A stretch of 64,000 nt of DNA from JBMOKT01 sp049323895 (GTDB lineage Bacteria > Bacillota > Peptococcia > Peptococcales > BICA1-8): NCBI GenBank assembly GCA_049323895.1, contig JBMOKT010000031.1, forward strand, positions 124,001 through 188,000, in the 5' to 3' direction. The position numbers were made by a program, and so were the translations under genes. The notes under the pieces were generated by a model. The model ran no database searches. It worked only from the letters and a program-made list of their open reading frames with translations, and had not been told where the DNA came from. Of this stretch, positions 7,751 through 15,628 are shown in pieces. Within the stretch, counting starts at the first letter, position 1. Every line of letters begins with the position of its first letter.

Positions 7751-8980
7751 ATGAAACTTTTACAGGTAAAGTCAGTTGAAGAGGTAAAAGAGATTATAAA
7801 AAATGCTTTTACAGATATTGATAGATATGAAGAAATAGATCTTTCCTATGGCTTAAATCGAATTTTGGGGGAAGATATTTATTCCGCTGAAACATTGCCC
7901 CCTTTTGCCAGGTCTAGTGTGGATGGTTATGCCGTATTAGCTAGTGATACCTTTGGAGCCGGGGATACTATGCCGACCTTTCTCCAAGCTCTAAAGGAAG
8001 TTGAAATGGGAGAAGAAGCCCCAGGTATCCAAATGGGGGAAACAAGATATGTACCAACAGGAGGAATGCTTCCTCCCCTAGCCAATGCTGTTGTTATGGT
8101 TGAATATACAGAAAAGCTGGGAGACCAGATTATGGTCTATCGACAGGTTGCACCAGGAGAAAATGTGATTAACGCCGGTGATGATGTTAAAACGGGTGAA
8201 CTTGTTATGAGAAAAGGTGTTCCCCTAAGAGAAGCTGAATTAGGTGCCTTGGCTGCTTTAGGATTTAACACGGTGAAGGTTTATACCAGACCGATATTAG
8301 GTATTTTGTCTACGGGAAATGAACTGGTTCCGCCAGGAGAGCAAGAAATAAAAAAAGGACAAATTAGGGATATTAATTCCATTATTTTATCATCAATAGC
8401 ACAAAAGTACGGAGCCCAGGTTATACAGGGAGGAATAGTGGGTGATGATTTTCCCCAAATTCTTCACAGAGCGGAAGAACTCCTGGAAAAGGTTGATGTT
8501 CTTCTCCTCTCAGGTGGAAGTTCTGTGGGAACATATGACTATACATTGCAGATACTCCAAAAGCTGTCCCAGAACAATATGCTGGTCGAGGGGATAGGGG
8601 TTAAGCCAGGCAAGCCAACCCTTTTGGCAAAGCAAGGGAATAAAGGGATTTGGGGGCTTCCTGGGCACCCTGTATCGGCGATGATGATATTCAACTATTT
8701 CGGCAAATACATGCTGAACACCCTTAGCGGAAATATTGGAAATAAACATAAAAAAACTCTAAAGGCTTTGCTTAACAGGAATATTCCCAGTGGTGCCGGA
8801 CGTACAGACTGGATAAGGGTTAAGGTAGTTGAATCCGACGCAGGCTTCCAAGCAGTACCAGTATTTGGCAAATCAAGCCTGATAACTACCCTGGTAGAAA
8901 GCCAGGGATTCATTGAAATACCTACCCAAAAAGAAGGATTGGAAGCCGGAACTTGGGTTGAAATAATATTTTGGGATTAG
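7751..8980 (+). CDS. moeA: Molybdopterin molybdenumtransferase (MoeA)
   Basis: A 409-residue MoeA, which inserts the metal into adenylylated molybdopterin. Domain I motifs such as PPFARSSVDGYA, the STGNELVPPG segment, the GGSSVGTYD nucleotide loop and GLPGHPVSAM are intact. It is the first gene after the P3-less riboswitch and is followed 14 bases later by a second moeA homologue. Two moeA paralogues side by side, with a tungstate-type transporter behind, suggest that one handles tungsten. Which one cannot be told from the sequence. Confidence 0.93.
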   Translation: MKLLQVKSVEEVKEIIKNAFTDIDRYEEIDLSYGLNRILGEDIYSAETLPPFARSSVDGYAVLASDTFGAGDTMPTFLQALKEVEMGEEAPGIQMGETRYVPTGGMLPPLANAVVMVEYTEKLGDQIMVYRQVAPGENVINAGDDVKTGELVMRKGVPLREAELGALAALGFNTVKVYTRPILGILSTGNELVPPGEQEIKKGQIRDINSIILSSIAQKYGAQVIQGGIVGDDFPQILHRAEELLEKVDVLLLSGGSSVGTYDYTLQILQKLSQNNMLVEGIGVKPGKPTLLAKQGNKGIWGLPGHPVSAMMIFNYFGKYMLNTLSGNIGNKHKKTLKALLNRNIPSGAGRTDWIRVKVVESDAGFQAVPVFGKSSLITTLVESQGFIEIPTQKEGLEAGTWVEIIFWD

Positions 8981-8994
8981 GAGGAAAAGGAATA

Positions 8995-10902
8995 ATGCGG
9001 CAGATATATTTGGACAACATTCCTTTGCAAGACGCACAAACACTTCTTTTAGAAAATATAGACTTGCCTAGGTGGACAAAAAAGGTAGCAACAAAAGATG
9101 CCTTGGGCAGGATACTTTCAGCCCCTGTATACGCCAAACGTTCCATGCCTTCTTTCCACGCCTCGGCAATGGACGGAATTGCAGTTAATTCAAAAAGTAC
9201 AATAGGTGCAGATGAACAAAATCCTAAGGTCTTGATGTTAGAAAGGGATTTCATACAGGTTGATACAGGAGACTTCATACCTGATGGTTTTGATGCAGTT
9301 ATTATGGTGGAGGAAATACAGTGGATAAATGATAAGGAAATTGAAATTCTCTCTCCTGCTGCTCCCTGGCAGCACATTAGACCCGTAGGAGAGGATGTGG
9401 TAGCCGGGGAAATAATTGTTCCTGCCCACCATGTGCTGACTCCTCCTGATTTAGGAGTTTTGTTGGCAGGAGGAATTTTAGAAATCGATGTATTTAATCC
9501 TCCTAAGGTTACAATCATTCCTACAGGCTCGGAATTGATAAATCCTGAGGAAGAGGCAGCACCTGGCAAAATAGTTGACTTTAACAGTACTGTTTTAAAG
9601 GCCTATGTCAATCAGTGGGGTGGTGAAGCAAAGTCTTTACCTATACTTATTGATGATATTGAGCTGCTAAAAGAGGGAATTATCAACGCTGTCAAAGAAT
9701 GCGACATTTTGGTAATTAACGCTGGTTCCTCTGCCGGTCGGGAAGACTATACCGCCCAGATTATCCGTCAATTAGGAAAAGTTTTCGTACATGGTGTGGC
9801 TACCAAACCAGGCAAGCCGGTTATTTTAGGTATAATAAACAATAAGCCTGTAATAGGCATTCCCGGTTATCCAGTCTCTGCATATTTAGCTTTAGAATGG
9901 TTTGTTAAGCCATTAATATATAAATACTATGGTATCCCCCAACCTGAACGTCAAAAAGCAGATGTGATACTGGGACGGCGAATTGTCTCTACTATGGGTA
10001 AAGAAGAATTTATTAGAATGACTGTAGGTTATGTCAATAAAAAGTATATTGCCAATCCTTTGAGCAGAGGTGCTGGTGTTACTATGTCCTTGGTCAAGGC
10101 CCATGCACTTCTGCGGATACCTGCCAATAGCCTGGGTTATGAACAGGGTGAACAGGTAGAGATAGAACTTCTGCGGTCGAAAGATGAATTAAAAAATACT
10201 ATTGTTATGGTAGGCAGTCATGATATGTCCCTAGATATTTTGGCAAATGAAATTAGATGTTATAACCAAAACTTGTTTTTATCCTCTTCCCATGTTGGCA
10301 GTATGGGTGGTATACTAGCTATTCAAAGGGGAGAAGCCCACGGAGCAGGGGTGCATTTGCTGGATCCAGATACTAAAGAATATAACATACCTTATATAGA
10401 AAAATATTTAAGAGGTAGGGATTGCCTGCTCTTAAACCTAGTTTACAGGGAACAGGGGCTAATCCTTCCTAAGGGTAATCCGCAAAATGTCCTGGGAATA
10501 GAAGACATGGTTTCAAAAAATCTACTGATGATAAATCGTCAAAAGGGTGCTGGGACAAGAATTCTCTTTGACCAACTTCTTAAAGATAAAGGGATAAACA
10601 GTAATCTCATTAAAGGCTATTGCCGTGAGGAATTCTCCCACTTAGGCGTAGCTGCGGCTGTCAAAAGCGGGTCAGCAGATGTAGGAATAGGTATTAAATC
10701 GGCAGCCCTTGCTTATGACTTGGACTTTATCTCTATTGGTGAAGAAAGATATGATTTGCTGTTTGAAAAAAGCTTTTTAGATTCCTTCCATGGTAAAATG
10801 CTGCTAAGCATTATTTTGTCCGCGGATTTCCAAAGACAGGTTAAGACCTTAGGCGGCTACTGTACTAGAGATGCAGGAAAGATTATATGGCAAAACAATT
10901 AA
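8995..10902 (+). CDS. moeA: MoeA fused to a periplasmic-binding-protein-like ligand domain
   Basis: A 635-residue fusion. Residues 1 to about 400 are MoeA-like (SFHASAMDGIA, GSSAGREDYT, GIPGYPVSAYLA). Residues about 405-635 are a PBP-like domain that begins with VGSHDMSLDIL and includes the KGAGTRILFD ligand loop. No signal peptide is present, so the PBP-like part is cytoplasmic and may sense or present an oxyanion or cofactor. MoeA-PBP fusions are known in Clostridia and archaea. The start at 8995 follows AGGAGGAAAAGG. The permease gene tupB follows 17 bases downstream. Confidence 0.9.
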   Translation: MRQIYLDNIPLQDAQTLLLENIDLPRWTKKVATKDALGRILSAPVYAKRSMPSFHASAMDGIAVNSKSTIGADEQNPKVLMLERDFIQVDTGDFIPDGFDAVIMVEEIQWINDKEIEILSPAAPWQHIRPVGEDVVAGEIIVPAHHVLTPPDLGVLLAGGILEIDVFNPPKVTIIPTGSELINPEEEAAPGKIVDFNSTVLKAYVNQWGGEAKSLPILIDDIELLKEGIINAVKECDILVINAGSSAGREDYTAQIIRQLGKVFVHGVATKPGKPVILGIINNKPVIGIPGYPVSAYLALEWFVKPLIYKYYGIPQPERQKADVILGRRIVSTMGKEEFIRMTVGYVNKKYIANPLSRGAGVTMSLVKAHALLRIPANSLGYEQGEQVEIELLRSKDELKNTIVMVGSHDMSLDILANEIRCYNQNLFLSSSHVGSMGGILAIQRGEAHGAGVHLLDPDTKEYNIPYIEKYLRGRDCLLLNLVYREQGLILPKGNPQNVLGIEDMVSKNLLMINRQKGAGTRILFDQLLKDKGINSNLIKGYCREEFSHLGVAAAVKSGSADVGIGIKSAALAYDLDFISIGEERYDLLFEKSFLDSFHGKMLLSIILSADFQRQVKTLGGYCTRDAGKIIWQNN

Positions 10903-10919
10903 GGGTATAAGGGGATATA

Positions 10920-11684
10920 GTGGTGCTTTTAGATTCTTTATTGATGGCAGTAAAACTGATTTTTTCTTTTGATTCAGAATTATATAAGATACTATTTCGT
11001 TCATTATATCTGGCATTATGCTCTGTTATGCTGGCTGGTGTGTTGGGGATTCCTTTAGGTACTTGGCTGGCACTAAAAAAATTTAAAATTAAAAGCCTGT
11101 TAGTAAAATGGCTGTATGTTTTTATGGGTTTACCTCCTGTTTTTATTGGACTGCTGGTATTTCTATTCTTGTCAAGGAGTGGACCCATTGGACCTATTAT
11201 CTATATTCTTTTTACACCTTGGGCTATCATTATTGCCCAGGCACTATTGGCACTTCCCATTATTACAGGGCTGACCTTAAATGCAGTTGAGGAAAAGGCA
11301 GATGTTGTACTAATGACGGCCAGAGGTTTAGGCGCCAAAGGGGGCCAGTTGTACTCAACCTTAATAAAAGAAGTAAGAATAGCAATTATTGCAGCTTTAG
11401 TAACGGCATTTGGCAGGGTTATAGCTGAGGTAGGAGCCGTGATGCTGGTAGGCGGGGATATCGAGGGTAAAACCCGGGTATTAACAACTTCAATTGTACT
11501 GGAAACTAGACAGGGTAATTTTGGAAAAGCACTAGCCCTGGGAATAATCCTTTTAATTTTGTCCTTTTTGGTGAACAACATCTTATATGATTGGCAGTAT
11601 AAGGTACAACCCTCCAGATTGGGAATGTTTCTTAAGGCAACAATTAAGGGAGGTCAAAATGTTAGAGGTTCGAAATATAAGTAA
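10920..11684 (+). CDS. tupB: Tungstate-type ABC transporter permease (TupB-like)
   Basis: A 254-residue permease with about six membrane segments. The cytoplasmic loop RVIAEVGAVMLVGGDI-x-GKTRVLTT is typical of TupB, the permease of the high-affinity tungstate importer. The start is a GTG preceded by AAGGGG; the next GTG codon is an equally possible start. The gene overlaps the ATPase gene by 26 bases. No secreted substrate-binding protein (TupA) is encoded nearby, so it must lie elsewhere. Specificity for tungstate over molybdate is inferred from family likeness and from the AOR context. Confidence 0.85.
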   Translation: MVLLDSLLMAVKLIFSFDSELYKILFRSLYLALCSVMLAGVLGIPLGTWLALKKFKIKSLLVKWLYVFMGLPPVFIGLLVFLFLSRSGPIGPIIYILFTPWAIIIAQALLALPIITGLTLNAVEEKADVVLMTARGLGAKGGQLYSTLIKEVRIAIIAALVTAFGRVIAEVGAVMLVGGDIEGKTRVLTTSIVLETRQGNFGKALALGIILLILSFLVNNILYDWQYKVQPSRLGMFLKATIKGGQNVRGSKYK

Positions 11685-12357
11685 AAGATATGGACAGCAG
11701 TTAGTCTTAAATAGGGTAAATTTTACTTTTAAACCAGGAGTAATCTATGGGATTATTGGACCAAATGGCGCCGGGAAAAGTACCTTTTTAAGGATACTGA
11801 CAGCTTTTGAAAAACCCGATTCGGGGGAGGTATTTTTTAAGGATAAGAGATTAAACGAACCAATTGATCATATTTCTTGTATGTGGCAAAAACCCTATCT
11901 TTTTAATAATTCAGTATATGAAAATATTGCCTATGGCCTAAAAGTAAGGGGAAAAAGCAAGGAGGAGATTGACCACAGGGTTAAAAAGCTCTTAGTACAG
12001 TTCCGATTAGAGCATCTGGTTGAAAAGCATGCCAGGTTTCTTTCCGGGGGAGAAGGCGCCAGGGTGGCTTTAGCCCGGGCAATAGCTTGCGAAAGCCCCT
12101 TTATAATTCTTGATGAACCTGCTGCCAATCTTGATCCTCCTAATACCAGGATGATAGAGGAATTGCTTTCAGAGGTGCAGCAGGAAAAAGGACTAACTGT
12201 TATTCTAGTTACCCATGACATGTTCCAAGCAAGAAGATTGGCCCATTTTACCCTGTTTATGGAAAATGGTGAATTACAGGAAGCTAATGTTACTTCACAC
12301 TTATTTGCTAATCCTGAAAAACTAAGTACTCAGAAGTTCTTACGAGGTTTGCTCTAA
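11659..12357 (+). CDS. tupC: ABC transporter ATP-binding protein (TupC-like)
   Basis: A 232-residue ATPase with Walker A GPNGAGKST, signature LSGGEGARVALARA, Walker B FIILDEPAANLD and the H-loop VTHDM. It starts at the ATG at 11659 behind GGGAGG, inside the end of tupB, so the two are translationally coupled. It lacks the C-terminal TOBE extension of ModC, which fits a TupC-type subunit. It powers uptake with the TupB-like permease. Confidence 0.87.
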   Translation: MLEVRNISKRYGQQLVLNRVNFTFKPGVIYGIIGPNGAGKSTFLRILTAFEKPDSGEVFFKDKRLNEPIDHISCMWQKPYLFNNSVYENIAYGLKVRGKSKEEIDHRVKKLLVQFRLEHLVEKHARFLSGGEGARVALARAIACESPFIILDEPAANLDPPNTRMIEELLSEVQQEKGLTVILVTHDMFQARRLAHFTLFMENGELQEANVTSHLFANPEKLSTQKFLRGLL

Positions 12358-12371
12358 GAGGGGGGGAAATT

Positions 12372-13361
12372 ATGCAGTTAAAAGATAATTTTGGAAGAAT
12401 GCATGATTATTTAAGAATTTCAATCACCGATAGGTGCAATTTGCGCTGCATCTATTGTATGGGTGAAGAAGGCATTAAACTCCTTGAACATCAGGAAATT
12501 CTCACCTATGAAGAGATAGTTACCTTTGTAAAAACACTAGCGCCTTTAGGTCTAAAAAGGCTGCGGATTACCGGAGGGGAGCCTTTAGTTAGGAAAGGCG
12601 TAGAGAAGTTTATTGGAGCCTTGAATAATATCCAAGGTATAACCGATATTGCTCTAACTACTAATGGGGAGTTATTGCCTGTAAAAATAGACTCTCTCTT
12701 GGAAAATGGTCTCAAAAGGGTTAACATCAGCTTAGATTCCCTGAAACCAGCTACTTACAAAACAATTACCCGTACTGGAAATCTAAACAATGTTCTAAAG
12801 GGATTACGGACTTCCCTGGATAAAGGATTAGAGCCGGTTAAAATTAATGTAGTACTAATGGCTGGTGTTAATGAAGATGAGATATTTGAATTTTTAAAAT
12901 TAAGTTTGGATGACCCCATTCATGTTAGATTTATAGAATATATGCCTCTAGATGGGCATGATGCTTTGTGGTCGCAAAGATACCTGCCTTTAACTACCGT
13001 AATGGAGAAGGCTGAATCCTTGGGATTTAGGCTTAACCCGGAAGAAGGAATCATAGGCAACGGTACTGCCCAGACATGGAGAATTAACGGGGCAAAGGGT
13101 ACTATTGGTTTTATTCACCCTGTCAGCAGTCATTTTTGCAATAGCTGTACAAGAATGCGCTTAACAGCTGATGGCAATTTTAAGCCCTGCCTATACTGGC
13201 AAGAGGAAATTAATATTAAAAAGGCTATAAAAAATCCTTTGGCTTTAATTAATATGATTAATCAAGGCCTTGCATTAAAACATGAAAAACACATGATGTC
13301 TCCCAAGGCAAATAAACAGGACTTAGGGTTTGTAAGATGTATGGCCCAGATTGGAGGTTGA
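12372..13361 (+). CDS. moaA: GTP 3',8-cyclase (MoaA), radical SAM
   Basis: A 329-residue MoaA. The radical SAM cluster CNLRCIYC is near the N-terminus, ITGGEP and TTNG follow, and the C-terminal second [4Fe-4S] cluster is in FCNSCTRMRL...CL. The protein ends in Gly-Gly, needed by this enzyme. With MoaC it makes cyclic pyranopterin monophosphate from GTP. Its stop overlaps the start region of the mobB-moaC fusion (TGACATG), so the two are coupled. Confidence 0.95.
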   Translation: MQLKDNFGRMHDYLRISITDRCNLRCIYCMGEEGIKLLEHQEILTYEEIVTFVKTLAPLGLKRLRITGGEPLVRKGVEKFIGALNNIQGITDIALTTNGELLPVKIDSLLENGLKRVNISLDSLKPATYKTITRTGNLNNVLKGLRTSLDKGLEPVKINVVLMAGVNEDEIFEFLKLSLDDPIHVRFIEYMPLDGHDALWSQRYLPLTTVMEKAESLGFRLNPEEGIIGNGTAQTWRINGAKGTIGFIHPVSSHFCNSCTRMRLTADGNFKPCLYWQEEINIKKAIKNPLALINMINQGLALKHEKHMMSPKANKQDLGFVRCMAQIGG

Positions 13362-13362
13362 C

Positions 13363-14358
13363 ATGAGCAAAATTCCTATAGTATCCATTGTGGCCCGTTG
13401 TTCAGGTATGGGCAAAACTACTTTTTTAGTAAAGCTAATTGAAGAATTAGTTTCCAGGGGAGTTCGTATCGGGACTATTAAAAGTGATGCCCATGGTTTT
13501 GAGATTGATAAAGAGGGAAAGGACAGCTGGCGTCATACCCAAGCCGGGGCATGGGCGACAGCAATAACAGGACCAGACAAATATGCCCTTATCCATAAAA
13601 CCGATAAAGTGAAGGATATATATGAAATTGCAGCTCTCCTAAAGGACGTTGATTTAATCTTAGTAGAAGGCTTTAAAACGGGTCCCACTCCGAAAATAGA
13701 GGTAGTTCGCGGGGAATTGGCTGCGGGGATTTCTGCCCCAGAGGCAGAACTGCTTGCAGTAGTAACAGATGTGGACCATTTAGAAACTCCATGTCCCAAA
13801 TATCATTTAAATGATGTCCAAGGGATAGCCAAGCTGTTAATAGAAAAATTTCTGGATAAAGACAAAAGGGGTTTTAGTTCGTCTGAACTCACCCATTTTG
13901 ACCAACATGGCAGGGCGCGCATGGTGGATGTAACCCATAAAAGCTCAACTGCCCGAGAAGCTGTAGCCCGCGGCGAGGTCAAGATGGAAAAAGCAACTCT
14001 GGAACTGATTGCCCAAGGCAAGATGGTCAAAGGTGATGTTCTAGCTGTGGCACAGGTGGCAGGAATTATGGCTGTAAAGGAAACCAGCCGCCTTATTCCC
14101 ATGTGCCACCCCCTAATCATAGGCTCAGTAAATATAAACTTTGAGTTAGACAGTCTGCAAAGTAAGGTTGATATAGAATGTACTGTCAAAATAAACGGTC
14201 AAACTGGGGTGGAAATGGAAGCCCTAACAGGGGTGAATGTGGCGGCTTTAACTATTTATGATATGTGTAAAGCAGTAGATAAAAACATGGTAATCAACAA
14301 TGTTCGTTTAATGAGAAAATCAGGTGGTAAAAGTGGAGTATTTGAAAGGGAGGAATAA
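13363..14358 (+). CDS. mobB-moaC: MobB-MoaC fusion protein
   Basis: A 331-residue fusion. Residues 1 to about 165 resemble MobB, the GTP-binding partner of MobA. Residues about 175-331 are MoaC, cyclic pyranopterin monophosphate synthase, with MCHPL (247-251) and GVEMEALTGV present. The MobB P-loop reads ARCSGMGKTT, with Arg where the first Gly of GxxxxGKT normally stands; the stand-alone MobB at 28115 has a regular GTTGSGKTT. The start at 13363 is set by GGAGG five bases upstream. The MoaC half looks active; the MobB half may bind GTP poorly. Confidence 0.88.
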   Translation: MSKIPIVSIVARCSGMGKTTFLVKLIEELVSRGVRIGTIKSDAHGFEIDKEGKDSWRHTQAGAWATAITGPDKYALIHKTDKVKDIYEIAALLKDVDLILVEGFKTGPTPKIEVVRGELAAGISAPEAELLAVVTDVDHLETPCPKYHLNDVQGIAKLLIEKFLDKDKRGFSSSELTHFDQHGRARMVDVTHKSSTAREAVARGEVKMEKATLELIAQGKMVKGDVLAVAQVAGIMAVKETSRLIPMCHPLIIGSVNINFELDSLQSKVDIECTVKINGQTGVEMEALTGVNVAALTIYDMCKAVDKNMVINNVRLMRKSGGKSGVFEREE

Positions 14359-14363
14359 TTTCA

Positions 14364-15278
14364 ATGGCGAAAGTGGTTGCGGTATGTACCAGCCCCAAGA
14401 AAGGCATGCGCAAGGTCAATGCAGGACAAGGCAATTTACTTGTTGATTTAGGATTGGAGGGTGATGCTCATGCTGGCTTTGCCCATCGTCAGGTAAGTCT
14501 TTTGGCAATGGAAAGCATAGAGAAGATGGTTAAAATGGGATTGGATGTAAAACCTGGGGATTTTGCTGAAAACATTACTACCCAAGATATAGATTTGGTT
14601 AACCTTCCTATTGGCACCAGATTCCAGATGGGTGAAGCTATCCTGAGGGTAACACAGATAGGCAAAGAGTGTCATACCAGATGTGCAATTTATTATCAGG
14701 CTGGTGACTGTGTAATGCCCAAGGAAGGAATCTTTGCGGAAGTTCTCAAAGGTGGTTTGGTTAAGGTTGAAGATGAAATAAAGCTGTTGCCGGGGTATAA
14801 ACTAGGTATTATCACCGCCAGTGATAAAGGTGCAAGGGGAGAGAGGGAAGACAAGAGCGGAACCCTAATTAGGGAGAAACTGCGTCTCTTGGCCGATGTA
14901 GTTGAATATTTAATAGTACCTGATGAAAAGGAAGAATTAAAAAATGCCCTTATAAAATTAGTTGATGTCCATGGAGTCGATTTAGTGTTAACGACAGGGG
15001 GAACTGGTTTTAGCCCGAGAGATGTTACCCCAGAGGCAACCCAGGAGGTAATAGAAAGGTCTGTACCAGGAATTCCCGAGGCAATAAGGCGTAAAAGTTA
15101 CAATGTTACTCCAAAGGCTATGCTCTCAAGGGGAACAGCCGGTATAAGGAAACAAACCCTAATTATCAATCTGCCTGGAAGTCCTAAGGCTGTTGAAGAA
15201 TGCTTAGATGTTGTACTGCCAGTCTTGGACCATGGTCTGGAGATATTGACAGGACGCGGCGGCGAATGTGCACGATAG
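14364..15278 (+). CDS. MOSC domain fused to MoaB/MogA
   Basis: A 304-residue fusion. Residues 1-143 are a MOSC domain with the conserved Cys103 in GKECHTRCAIY, a fold that handles sulfur or the finished cofactor. Residues about 145-304 are MoaB/MogA with TTGGTGFSPRD and LPGSPKAVEE, which adenylylates molybdopterin before MoeA inserts the metal. MOSC-MogA fusions are known in Clostridia. It is the last gene of the operon that starts at the P3-less riboswitch. Confidence 0.9.
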   Translation: MAKVVAVCTSPKKGMRKVNAGQGNLLVDLGLEGDAHAGFAHRQVSLLAMESIEKMVKMGLDVKPGDFAENITTQDIDLVNLPIGTRFQMGEAILRVTQIGKECHTRCAIYYQAGDCVMPKEGIFAEVLKGGLVKVEDEIKLLPGYKLGIITASDKGARGEREDKSGTLIREKLRLLADVVEYLIVPDEKEELKNALIKLVDVHGVDLVLTTGGTGFSPRDVTPEATQEVIERSVPGIPEAIRRKSYNVTPKAMLSRGTAGIRKQTLIINLPGSPKAVEECLDVVLPVLDHGLEILTGRGGECAR

Positions 15279-15325
15279 AACTAGATAGTGGAAGAGTAAC
15301 TACCGGAGCAACATAAAAAGTTGTG

Positions 15326-15471
15326 AAGTATTTAGCTGCGCTAGATTATTAATTGACATTAAAGATTACGCTAACGCTAGATTAAGGTTTAAATCTAGTG
15401 CAACTTGTTGCACGGAATCTTCAATCTAACGAAGTGAAATACTCTTTGAAATCCGTGTGGTCCGAAGGACC
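15326..15471. other. Structured intergenic region, possible RNA element
   Basis: The stretch 15279-15628 has no gene. A large imperfect inverted repeat joins 15326-15348 with 15422-15444 (17 of 23 positions pair). Inside are AAGATT/AATCTT (15362-15367 with 15416-15421), CTAGATT/AATCTAG (15377-15398) and GTGCAA-CTTG-TTGCAC (15398-15413). GGTCC-GAA-GGACC follows at 15459-15471, then a terminator. It could be a leader RNA, a 3' element of the cofactor operon or a decayed mobile palindrome. I recognise no family. Confidence 0.5.
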
Positions 15472-15488
15472 CCGTGGTTTCATTAATT

Positions 15489-15513
15489 AACGCCTTTTTG
15501 GCGTTTTTTTTCT
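15489..15513 (+). terminator. Intrinsic terminator before the formate dehydrogenase gene
   Basis: AACGCC, five T, GGCGTT and a run of T. It ends either the cofactor operon or the structured leader preceding it. Confidence 0.85.
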
Positions 15514-15628
15514 AATTAGGATATGAAATATTATTCAAAATAAGCTATAATATAGTAGTGATTTAATAACATTATTATAGTACAATTGTTTGAAATAATA
15601 TGAAAGATTGAATATAGGGAGGGATAAA

